A DNA stretch of 6,589 nucleotides from NCBI GenBank assembly GCA_023260375.1, contig JALQVK010000038.1, positions 1 through 6,589 of the forward strand, written 5' to 3'. Positions 1-5,881 of this stretch are shown in pieces. Each line of letters opens with the position of its first letter. Positions within the stretch are counted from its first letter, which is position 1. Origin of the DNA: Rhodoluna sp. GTDB lineage: Bacteria; Actinomycetota; Actinomycetes; Actinomycetales; Microbacteriaceae. Below the pieces are notes generated by a model. The model ran no database searches. It was not told where the DNA came from and worked only from the letters and a program-made list of their open reading frames with translations. Both the position numbers and the translations under genes were made by a program.

Positions 1-23
1 TGCTTAGAGCTAGTACTCTCAAT

Positions 24-82
24 CAACCGTCGAGGACTACGGCTGCAGAGTCAGGTGCTGCTTGGCACGCCTGTCTTCGCAT
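24..82 (+). promoter_or_regulatory. Structured 5' leader of the ECF operon, possibly the tail of a cobalamin riboswitch
   Basis: The leader before the lipoprotein gene can fold into two adjacent hairpins. The first is CCGT/ACGG at about 27-42. The second is CAGG-TGC pairing with GCA-CCTG at about 53-74, with a two-base bulge. Between them lies GCAGAGTCAGG, followed by CTGCTTGGC. This loosely resembles the conserved 3' end of cobalamin riboswitches (AGYCAG...CTGCC type). The riboswitch core would lie left of the window, so the assignment cannot be tested here. The hairpins are seen directly; the riboswitch identity is a weak inference. Confidence 0.25.
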
Positions 83-112
83 TCGCACATTCGAAAAACG
101 CGAAGGCATCAC

Positions 113-598
113 ATGAATCACAAACCTTTCAGGGCACTTGGCCTTGGGTTGGCACTACTTGCGCTAACCGGCTGCACCTCAGCCACCCCGACCGAAGCCA
201 CCACCTGGTCAGATGGTGCCTGCAGTAAGACTGCGCCAGGCGTTTCACTCTCGGTTGACTACTTGGGAGACGTGTCCACCCACTGCGCTTTGAACTACAG
301 CGGCAATGGCTGGAAGCTATTCAAGGCTGCCGGCTTCGAGGTTCGGGGAACCGCCAAGTACCCAACAGCGTTCGCCTGCCAGATTGACGGAAATCCGAAG
401 AGCGCAACCTGCGACGACTCGGATGTTTCTGGCGCCTACTGGGGTTACTACGTGGCCGTAAATGGTAGCTGGGATTACGCTGCCACCGGAGCTTCAGACC
501 ACAAGGCAACCTGTGGCACTCACGAGGGCTGGGTTTACATGGAGACCGAGAAGACCGAGTCTCACCTGCCTACACCTTCAGAATTCCTCTGCAACTAG
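113..598 (+). CDS. Cysteine-rich lipoprotein, DUF4430/SCO2322-like, partner of the ECF transporter
   Basis: This is a 161-residue exported lipoprotein. Residues 1-20 form a signal peptide (basic NHKPFR, then a hydrophobic core), followed by lipobox LTGC with the lipidated Cys at 21. The mature part resembles the transcobalamin C-terminal-like DUF4430 fold: a NGWKLFKAAGF segment near 65-75 and an aromatic YWGYYVAVNG strand at 109-118. Six further cysteines (37, 58, 89, 100, 134, 160) could make three disulfides. The ATG at 113 is chosen because GAAGG lies at 102-106 with a 6-base spacer and the signal peptide then starts properly; a longer reading from TTG at 62 adds a basic leader that does not fit. 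The next gene starts 6 bases after the stop, so it is probably in the ECF operon. Proteins of this kind adjoin ECF importers in Streptomyces and relatives, and this one may present a ligand to the S component. The domain match is by eye; the substrate is unknown. Confidence 0.75.
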   Translation: MNHKPFRALGLGLALLALTGCTSATPTEATTWSDGACSKTAPGVSLSVDYLGDVSTHCALNYSGNGWKLFKAAGFEVRGTAKYPTAFACQIDGNPKSATCDDSDVSGAYWGYYVAVNGSWDYAATGASDHKATCGTHEGWVYMETEKTESHLPTPSEFLCN

Positions 599-600
599 GA
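597..600 (+). promoter_or_regulatory. Shine-Dalgarno site overlapping the lipoprotein stop codon
   Basis: AGGA overlaps the TAG stop at 596-598 and sits 4 bases before the GTG start at 605. It supports that unusual start and implies coupled translation of the lipoprotein and the T-A-A fusion. No comparable site precedes the next in-frame ATG at 647. Confidence 0.5.
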
Positions 601-604
601 CGAC

Positions 605-2143
605 GTGAGCCGCACCAAAATCGCGATCCTCAAGCAATACCTACTTATGGCATTGTTTGTGGTTTTGGTGCGTCTGGTTTTCCGTTTTATTTTCGGCGAT
701 CGAAGCCTTGAGTCTTCGCTCCAAGCACTCATCGATGGCGCAAAGTTAGCCGCTTGGGTCTTGGGCTTTGGGATCCTGAACCTGATCGTTAATTTCCGCA
801 AACTCCTAAACCTCCTTCCAAAGTCGCTTCGCTTTCTCACCACCCCGCTGGGGATCGCCTTCAGCCTTACCCCTGAGCTGGCAAATAGCATGATTCGCAT
901 CCGAAACAATTCGAAGCTTCGGGCACATCGTCGAGGTGTTCACTATCTGCGTTCGGTGCTGGTTCCAATGGTCTCGAGCGCAATTGATCAGGCAATGAAT
1001 CTCGCCGACTCTATGCAGGCTCGTGGTTACAGCAACCCTAGGGATTCCATCGCCCTCAAGAACCTCCACTTCGCGTACCCGAGCGGCAAAAAGGTTCTTA
1101 GGAATGTTTCGTTTGAAGCAAGCCCCGGATCGTTCACGATAATTACCGGTGCAACCGGAAGTGGCAAAAGCACGCTGCTAAAAGTGATTCAGGCCAAACT
1201 GCCTGGAGTGGCTTTCGTCGGTCAATTCCCGAGGCAAACATTTGTTGCCGAAACTGTTCATGAAGAGTTGGCTTTTTCGCTCGAGGAGTCAGGCCTGTCC
1301 AAATCAGAAATCCAGACCTCGGTTACTGAGTTAGCGGCCAAGTTCGGGCTAGAACTGGGGGCAAACCCGTTCGAACTATCTGCCGGTTGGCAACAGCGAT
1401 TGGCGATTGCCGCCGCCCTTGGTGTTAGCTCGAAGATTTTGATTCTCGATGAACCCTTTTCAGCCCTCGACGACGAAGGAACCAACGAACTTCTAACGAC
1501 ACTCGGAGATCTCAAGGCTTCCGGAACGACCATCGTAATTGCCGAACACCGAGTTCAACTGCTCACCGATTTGGCCGACCGAATTCTTCACATCCAAGGC
1601 GGCTTACTCCTACCAGCCAAAATTGAAATGCCTTCGCTCACGAAGTCAGTCCCAACCACAGGGAAAGTAACTGCGCTTTTCGGCATGAACGGAAGTGGAA
1701 AGACCACCTACCTTCGAAAACTTGCTGAGAGTTCTGGCGTACTGGTTCCCCAACCAGCCAGCGACTTGCTTTTTCTCGACACCATTGAAGCGGAATTCAG
1801 ACAGGCCGACCTAGACGCCAAGCAGCCAGCCGGTACTGCCGAAGCGATTGCCAAGAAGTTCAATTTTCAGTTTGAGCCAAATCAAAACCCTCGCGACCTT
1901 TCCGAGGGCCAAAAACTTACGCTCGCCCTTGCGATTCAACTCGCCAAACCAGCCAACCTGCTTCTGCTTGACGAACCAACGCTTGGCTTCGATACCGCTA
2001 GCCGACAAGCCCTTGCCGAGACCATCCAAGGCATTGCTGAGACTGGGGTTGAAGTCATCGTGGCAACCCACGATCGAGAATTTGCCACCGCAGTTGCAAC
2101 TGCAAGCATAAACATTGATCAGGTGGTTGCAAATGCTCGCTAG
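605..2143 (+). CDS. ECF importer fusion protein: EcfT-like membrane domain plus two ABC ATPase domains
   Basis: This 512-residue protein combines the transmembrane coupling subunit and both ATPases of an ECF importer at the inner face of the membrane. Residues 1-145 resemble the C-terminal part of actinobacterial CbiQ/EcfT proteins: hydrophobic segments near 11-30, 45-63 and 78-93, then a coupling helix pair with a degenerate HRRG (108-111) and a clear QARG (138-141). ATPase 1 has Walker A GATGSGKST (182-190), Q-loop Gln207, signature LSAGW (258-262), Walker B ILILDEP (278-284) and His315. ATPase 2 has Walker A GMNGSGKTT (360-368), Q-loop Gln383, canonical LSEGQ (432-436), Walker B LLLLDEP (452-458) and His489. 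The first signature departs from LSGGQ (Trp for Gln). The T part seems to lack about two N-terminal membrane segments; the lipoprotein stop in the same frame just upstream rules out an extension. The second ATPase is also short. The substrate is set by the neighbouring S component. Confidence 0.9.
   Translation: MSRTKIAILKQYLLMALFVVLVRLVFRFIFGDRSLESSLQALIDGAKLAAWVLGFGILNLIVNFRKLLNLLPKSLRFLTTPLGIAFSLTPELANSMIRIRNNSKLRAHRRGVHYLRSVLVPMVSSAIDQAMNLADSMQARGYSNPRDSIALKNLHFAYPSGKKVLRNVSFEASPGSFTIITGATGSGKSTLLKVIQAKLPGVAFVGQFPRQTFVAETVHEELAFSLEESGLSKSEIQTSVTELAAKFGLELGANPFELSAGWQQRLAIAAALGVSSKILILDEPFSALDDEGTNELLTTLGDLKASGTTIVIAEHRVQLLTDLADRILHIQGGLLLPAKIEMPSLTKSVPTTGKVTALFGMNGSGKTTYLRKLAESSGVLVPQPASDLLFLDTIEAEFRQADLDAKQPAGTAEAIAKKFNFQFEPNQNPRDLSEGQKLTLALAIQLAKPANLLLLDEPTLGFDTASRQALAETIQGIAETGVEVIVATHDREFATAVATASINIDQVVANAR
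2121..2126 (+). promoter_or_regulatory. Shine-Dalgarno site for the S component
   Basis: AGGTGG lies 6 bases before the ATG at 2133 and inside the 3' end of the T-A-A gene. It decides the start at 2133 over the in-frame TTG at 2115. Confidence 0.7.
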
Positions 2144-2714
2144 CCAACGTTTGGCCCTACTCGGAGTGCTCGCCGCCGTGAACTCTGTAGTTCGTCTCAT
2201 GGGTGCAGGGTTTGCCGGGATTGAAACGGCTTTCGCCCTAGTAATTTTGGCAGCCTATGTTTTCGGTTCTCGCTTTGGCGCGAGTCTCGGGGCCTTAACA
2301 ATCTTGACCAGCGCACTTATTGGTGGAGGAGTTGGCCCGTGGTTGCCTTTTCAAATTATCGCCACGGCACTGATTGGTCTCGGTGCTGGTGCATTGCCCA
2401 AGCCAACCTCAACCAAACTAAAGCTGATTACGCTCTGCATTTACGCTGCGGTTTCGTCGTATGTTTATGGGGCTTTGCTTACCGCCTGGACCTGGCCGCT
2501 TTTCGTTGGCGAAGGTACGTCACTGTCTTATTCGCAAGAAGTGGGAACTCTTGAAAACTTCACCCGTTTTATCCAATTTGAATTGGTAAGCGGAGGGTTG
2601 CTTTGGGATACTGGCCGTGCAGTTACGACCATTGCGCTTATCACCGTAATTGGAAAAGCCCTGATGACCACCCTTGCCAGGGCAGCCACCAGGGCTAATT
2701 ACGAAGACGCTTAG
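2133..2714 (+). CDS. ECF transporter S component, substrate-binding membrane subunit
   Basis: This 193-residue, very hydrophobic protein has about five or six membrane segments (roughly 6-22, 31-46, 50-64, 72-88, 98-122, 150-180). It closely resembles the S components next to SCO2322-type proteins and CbiQ-like subunits in actinobacteria. Shared signatures include GAGFAGIETAF (24-34), GGGVGPWLPFQ (64-74) and WDTGRAVT (158-165). In an ECF importer the S component binds the vitamin or metal ligand and topples within the membrane when driven by the T-A-A complex. Its ATG overlaps the preceding gene by 11 bases behind a good ribosome site, so translation is probably coupled. Homologues as I recall them have an extra N-terminal membrane region that is missing here. 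Its stop overlaps the stop of the convergent DoxX-like gene. The substrate is not assigned; cobalamin or another corrinoid is only a hypothesis. Confidence 0.85.
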   Translation: MLASQRLALLGVLAAVNSVVRLMGAGFAGIETAFALVILAAYVFGSRFGASLGALTILTSALIGGGVGPWLPFQIIATALIGLGAGALPKPTSTKLKLITLCIYAAVSSYVYGALLTAWTWPLFVGEGTSLSYSQEVGTLENFTRFIQFELVSGGLLWDTGRAVTTIALITVIGKALMTTLARAATRANYEDA

Positions 2715-3121
2715 GCGACGCTTGGAAGCGCAGCTAGAACACCGGTTAGCACGGCTGCGTAAGCGAACAGACTGAGGTTTGACTTCCAGGTGTACTTGAA
2801 TTCACCGCGAACGATGTGCATGATCGCAGCGACAACCATTGTTAGTGCAAGCCCGGCAGCGGCAAGTACGCCCCAGATTGCTGCCCACTTGAAACCAACG
2901 AACTGGTCGGCTGCTGGTGCCAGAATGATTCCGGCAACGCCAAGAATTTCTAGAAGGGCAATGAGGCGAACGAGAAACGCTGGGATCTCTTTGGTCCAAG
3001 CTAGTCCAGCTGCCGCTAGCGCTTCGATTGGGCTCGTGAGCTTCCATAGGCCGGCTTTGCCGAGACCCAGAACTAGTGGCACTACTAATGCCCAACCAAT
3101 GATCTGTAGAACGATGTGCAT
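2711..3121 (-). CDS. DoxX-like small membrane protein
   Basis: This 136-residue integral membrane protein has four predicted helices (about 4-22, 48-69, 79-103, 115-133). The pattern fits the DoxX/DoxX-like family: GKAGLWKLTSP after helix 1, the VRLIALLEILGVAGIIL segment in helix 2, and a MHIVRGE motif after helix 3. Family members are loosely linked to quinone or thiol redox and membrane stress, but most, including this one, have no defined reaction. The start at 3121 is preceded by AAGGA at 3131-3135 with a 9-base spacer. It diverges from the HicB-like regulator across a symmetric promoter dyad, which makes it a likely target of that regulator. Its last 4 bases overlap the end of the S-component gene, so no terminator separates the two. 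Confidence 0.8.
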   Translation of the reverse strand: MHIVLQIIGWALVVPLVLGLGKAGLWKLTSPIEALAAAGLAWTKEIPAFLVRLIALLEILGVAGIILAPAADQFVGFKWAAIWGVLAAAGLALTMVVAAIMHIVRGEFKYTWKSNLSLFAYAAVLTGVLAALPSVA

Positions 3122-3166
3122 GATTCTCTTTCCTTGTATTTCTTAAGTTTGAGGTTTACGCTAGTA

Positions 3167-3209
3167 AGTAAAGCACGGGTTGACTAAATAAGTCAAGCCC
3201 CTCTTTACT
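3167..3209. promoter_or_regulatory. Symmetric divergent promoter/operator dyad
   Basis: The sequence is a mirror dyad centred on base 3188: AGTAAA (3167-3172), 7 bases, TTGACT (3180-3185), 5 bases, AGTCAA (3191-3196), 7 bases, TTTACT (3204-3209). GGG at 3177-3179 and CCC at 3198-3200 flank the core. Read rightward it gives -35 TTGACT and -10 TTTACT with an 18-base spacer for the regulator gene. Read leftward it gives the identical pair for the DoxX-like gene. The inverted repeat is seen directly. That it is a pair of sigma-A promoters and an operator for the adjacent HTH protein is inferred. Confidence 0.65.
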
Positions 3210-3217
3210 AAATGATC

Positions 3218-3221
3218 GGAG
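3218..3221 (+). promoter_or_regulatory. Shine-Dalgarno site of the HicB-like regulator
   Basis: GGAG sits 6 bases before the ATG at 3228. If the rightward promoter is right, the transcript starts near 3216 and the leader is only about a dozen bases. Confidence 0.55.
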
Positions 3222-3227
3222 TGTCGC

Positions 3228-3602
3228 ATGGAAGTTAAGGCTCTGTGTGAACGCGAAGCCGACGGCTGGGCCGTTGAGATCCCCGAATTCAAAAATCTGC
3301 ACCTAAGTGCCAAGCGCCTCGACAAGGTCGAAGCGATGGTTAAAGAGGCTGCCAAAAACTACGGCATCACCGACAGCTGCGACGTTGTGATCAAGGTAAT
3401 CGCCAGCATGCCAGGAATTATCTGCGACATGGAATCGGCCCAGGAAAAGATGAAACAGGCAGCCAAGCTCCAGGAAGAAGCGTCACAAGAAATTCGTGAA
3501 GTTGTAAAGAAAATGCGTGACCAAGGTCTCACCATGCGAGACATTGCTGTACTTCTGGGAGTCACACCGCAACGAGTGGCCCAACTAGTTCCTTGTGATT
3601 AA
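3228..3602 (+). CDS. Orphan HicB-like protein with C-terminal helix-turn-helix, likely transcription regulator
   Basis: This is a 124-residue soluble protein. Residues 1-45 resemble a partial HicB antitoxin fold: MEVKALCEREADGWAVEIPEF as strand-turn-strand, then LSAKRLDKVEAMVKEAAKNY as the helix. Residues 69-98 are charged, heptad-like and probably coiled-coil (dimerisation). Residues 100-121 (LTMRDIAVLLGVTPQRVAQL) form a clear helix-turn-helix of sigma-region-4 or antitoxin type. Antitoxins of the HicB family usually sit beside a HicA toxin of about 60 residues; none is next to it here, so this is an orphan, probably domesticated as an autoregulator. Its position on the symmetric dyad supports binding there and control of the divergent DoxX-like gene. 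The stop codon overlaps that of the convergent glycosidase-like gene by 4 bases. Confidence 0.75.
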   Translation: MEVKALCEREADGWAVEIPEFKNLHLSAKRLDKVEAMVKEAAKNYGITDSCDVVIKVIASMPGIICDMESAQEKMKQAAKLQEEASQEIREVVKKMRDQGLTMRDIAVLLGVTPQRVAQLVPCD

Positions 3603-5101
3603 TCTGGTCGACTGGCCGGAGACTTCGAATAGACCGCAATAAAGTCGCGCTCACTCGGTAACCAAAAACGCTCTGGCGAACGCGTGCTCGCGGCGTCAAG
3701 TTTCTTGCCTCCCTTGTAAGGGCCATACAAGAAACCGTTGGCATACGCCGAGTTCATGTCCAACAGGATGGCCCGTTGAGCACCGGCACGAACCAACACA
3801 TCCCCAAGCGACTTTGCACTCATGGCTTCACCAATCACATAAACCATGGTTCCGTCTTTTCTTATGCCGATAGCACTGCGCCAAACCAGGTTTTTACCGG
3901 AACCAACACCCTGCCAGACCCATCCCCACTTCGACTGGTCCTCGCTTTCAACCTGGCTAACTCCCCCGTCGACAATCAACTCCATGTTTTGGCGAACCGA
4001 TTGCACTCCTGAGCCGACTCGATCCCGGCCCCACTCAACAACGTCGAAAGACCCATTTGTGTAGGTGACCAAGGATGCCTTGCCCTTCAAAAGCTTGCGA
4101 TACTCAACCCCTTCAAACGCATAACCGCCCTGACTATCGCGCATCAAGAAGCCGCCATTCATACCGGCAACGTAAAAAGGACGAAGTTTGGCTGGAACTA
4201 AACCGGTGCGGTCTGTTAAACCGGCAACCTCTGGAACCTTAGTTCCCGGCACTTGGGCAAATGCAACCAAACTTGGATCAAACCAGGTGACAGTTGCCCA
4301 ATACGACGTGTGAATGTCGTCCGGGCGAATTCGAGCCACCCAGATTGCAGTCGTTCCATTAACCAGAATTTTGGTCGGCTTCCACTCGCCTTCACCTGGC
4401 ATCGGTGACACCGGCGATTCCAAACGCTTAGGAAGGGTGCTTGGCAAGCCCGCAACACCCCAGGCTGGATTATTGGCAATCTGTGCCACTAAAAGGTCAT
4501 TCAATTTCCCAACGGCATCGCCGTCATCAGCATTTGGGCCAGAAGTAGGAACGCCACCAACCTTAGGCGGGTTCAGGTAGTTGTAATAGATATCTTCGGC
4601 AAATGCCACAGCAACACCAAAGCCTGACTCACGCAAAACCGTTGCCGAAGCGGTCATAAAATCTTCTTTTTTACGAACTACTCGATCGAGAGTCATCGAA
4701 CCGATGAATACAGCAAAAACCACCGCAATTGCCACTACTGAGAAACCCAGATTGCGGGCGATCAATCGACTCGGAGTTAAGTACTTACTTGCCGAGTAAA
4801 GAGGGGCACCACCGAGACGGTGTGCAGCACGCAATGCCGAATGGAAATAGGCGCGCAGTAAAGCCGCCTCGCTCCATTTGAATTCTGGATAAACATAACC
4901 TTCGAGAAAACTTGTCAGATCAGATACTGAAATTGTTGAAAGTTCTCGCAGGCCAAAGGCATTGCCAAGCATTATTTTTTGGATGGATTCGCGGAACCAA
5001 ACTTTTCGCTCGCGACCAAGTTTTTCTTCGGGAATGTACTCAATCCAATAACTAAACCAAGGGCCCACTGTCCCCGGTAATTTGAATTGATTTCTACGCA
5101 C
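3599..5101 (-). CDS. Membrane-anchored phosphodiester glycosidase (NAGPA-like) protein
   Basis: This 500-residue protein has an N-terminal cytoplasmic part (1-112, no recognised domain), one membrane helix at about 113-136, and an exported remainder. The C-terminal half (about 305-495) matches the NAGPA/phosphodiester glycosidase fold: MNGGF (314-318), RQNMELIVDGG (370-380), RSAIGI (408-413) and AILLDMNSAYANGF (444-457). In classic members the last motif is LDGGGS-like; here it is LDMN, as I recall for actinobacterial surface-polymer relatives, so catalytic activity is uncertain. A role in cell-envelope glycan or teichoic-acid-like polymer turnover is possible but unproven. The GTG start at 5101 has only a weak GGG upstream; the next in-frame ATG (residue 44) would cut the N-terminal domain, so the start is uncertain. 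It is the last gene of the leftward unit, 19 bases after the ABM-like gene. Confidence 0.75.
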   Translation of the reverse strand: MRRNQFKLPGTVGPWFSYWIEYIPEEKLGRERKVWFRESIQKIMLGNAFGLRELSTISVSDLTSFLEGYVYPEFKWSEAALLRAYFHSALRAAHRLGGAPLYSASKYLTPSRLIARNLGFSVVAIAVVFAVFIGSMTLDRVVRKKEDFMTASATVLRESGFGVAVAFAEDIYYNYLNPPKVGGVPTSGPNADDGDAVGKLNDLLVAQIANNPAWGVAGLPSTLPKRLESPVSPMPGEGEWKPTKILVNGTTAIWVARIRPDDIHTSYWATVTWFDPSLVAFAQVPGTKVPEVAGLTDRTGLVPAKLRPFYVAGMNGGFLMRDSQGGYAFEGVEYRKLLKGKASLVTYTNGSFDVVEWGRDRVGSGVQSVRQNMELIVDGGVSQVESEDQSKWGWVWQGVGSGKNLVWRSAIGIRKDGTMVYVIGEAMSAKSLGDVLVRAGAQRAILLDMNSAYANGFLYGPYKGGKKLDAASTRSPERFWLPSERDFIAVYSKSPASRPD

Positions 5102-5120
5102 TATTACCCAAGTTTAGTTA

Positions 5121-5441
5121 TCACCTAGGTTGACTGGGGTGAGTGAAATACCCGTCTCCGTAGGAACCGACTACCTCTGCCACCACGATCTGGTAGCCCA
5201 AATACCACTTCTTGTAGTTAGCCTTTGCAACCAGGTGCTCTGGGTATCGGGAAAGTTCTTTAACCGAATCCATGCCATCGAAATAGTAAATTGAGTTCCG
5301 CGATTTACCGTCATCGGAAACCCATCGGTCGACCCCAATAAAGCCAGCCAAAGAAGTCGCGAACGCATCGATCTTTCCGTCGAGTTCATGGAACTCGTCG
5401 GTGTACTCTCCCGGACTAAAAATGAATGAACAACTAATCAC
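5121..5441 (-). CDS. Small ABM-like dimeric alpha/beta-barrel protein
   Basis: This 106-residue protein has the pattern of antibiotic-biosynthesis-monooxygenase (ABM)/ferredoxin-like barrel proteins. There is an N-terminal strand (ISCSFIFSPG), a helix (EFHELDGKIDAFATS), a strand with GFIGVDRWVSDDG, the strand SIYYFDGMDSVKELSR, and a helix with HLVAKANYKKWYLGYQIVVAEV. Such proteins bind small molecules or heme, or act as simple oxygenases; no diagnostic residue fixes the activity here. The GTG start shares four bases (GTGA) with the stop of the GNAT gene, and AGGTG lies 5 bases upstream, a classic coupled arrangement. It probably works in the same unit as its neighbours, but the shared pathway is not known. 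Confidence 0.65.
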   Translation of the reverse strand: MISCSFIFSPGEYTDEFHELDGKIDAFATSLAGFIGVDRWVSDDGKSRNSIYYFDGMDSVKELSRYPEHLVAKANYKKWYLGYQIVVAEVVGSYGDGYFTHPSQPR

Positions 5442-5878
5442 TTGAACACCTGCTCGAAAATAATGTACTCACTCAAGGTAGACACCTTGTTGTAAAGCTT
5501 CTGCGCCGACTCATTCGAACGCTGGGTCTGCCAATACAAACGAGACGAACCAGAGCTTTTCGCAAAATCAGCACAACCCTGAATCAGCAATTCCCCAGCT
5601 CCCCGACGACGAGCCGAAGGCGCCACAAACAAATCCTCCAGATAGAGATCTGCCTTATCCTGCCAGGTTGTGTGGCTGAACCAACAGTGAGCGAACCCGA
5701 CAACTTCGCCATCTTTTTCAACTACAAAACCGTGCAGACGAACCGAATAATCGAAAAGCCGTTTCCACGTAAGCTCAGTCTGCGATTCGGAAAGCGAGTG
5801 CTTATAAAACTCTAGGTAACCCTCCCATAGCGGCAACCAAGCCGATCGGTCAGATTCCTTAATTTCTCGAAAAAGCAT
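5438..5878 (-). CDS. GNAT-family N-acetyltransferase
   Basis: This is a 146-residue GCN5-related acetyltransferase, which transfers acetyl from acetyl-CoA to an amine. Visible hallmarks are the N-terminal FREIKESDRSAWLPLWEGYL region, the central strand VVGFAHCWF, motif A LYLEDLFVAP (78-87), and the pyrophosphate-binding RRRGAG at 90-95. Motif B is LYWQTQRSNESAQKLYNKV near 114-132. The ATG at 5878 follows the upstream gene by 3 bases without a good ribosome site, so it may be read by coupling. The acceptor substrate cannot be predicted; small-molecule or polyamine-type substrates are common in this subgroup. Confidence 0.85.
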   Translation of the reverse strand: MLFREIKESDRSAWLPLWEGYLEFYKHSLSESQTELTWKRLFDYSVRLHGFVVEKDGEVVGFAHCWFSHTTWQDKADLYLEDLFVAPSARRRGAGELLIQGCADFAKSSGSSRLYWQTQRSNESAQKLYNKVSTLSEYIIFEQVFK

Positions 5879-5881
5879 TTG

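Noticed and set aside
62..112. Longer lipoprotein reading from TTG at 62
   Set aside because: It puts a 17-residue His/Arg-rich leader before a normal signal peptide; the ATG at 113 has a well-spaced GAAGG and gives a standard lipoprotein N-terminus.
2115..2132. S component starting at TTG 2115
   Set aside because: AGGTGG at 2121-2126 is correctly spaced for the ATG at 2133 and would lie inside the longer reading.
1811..2200. 129-residue minus-strand reading frame
   Set aside because: It lies opposite the second ATPase domain and has no recognisable domain; it is a shadow of the real gene.
2790..3146. 118-residue plus-strand frame opposite the DoxX-like gene
   Set aside because: Low-complexity Ala/Arg/Ser translation antisense to a clear four-helix membrane protein.
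3177..3200. The GGG-TTGACT dyad as an intrinsic terminator
   Set aside because: It has no T-run on either side, sits between divergent gene starts rather than ends, and its arms match -35 boxes with proper -10 spacing.
3122..3227. HicA-type toxin gene beside the HicB-like regulator
   Set aside because: The gap holds only the promoter dyad and ribosome sites; no short frame with a HicA pattern is present on either strand.
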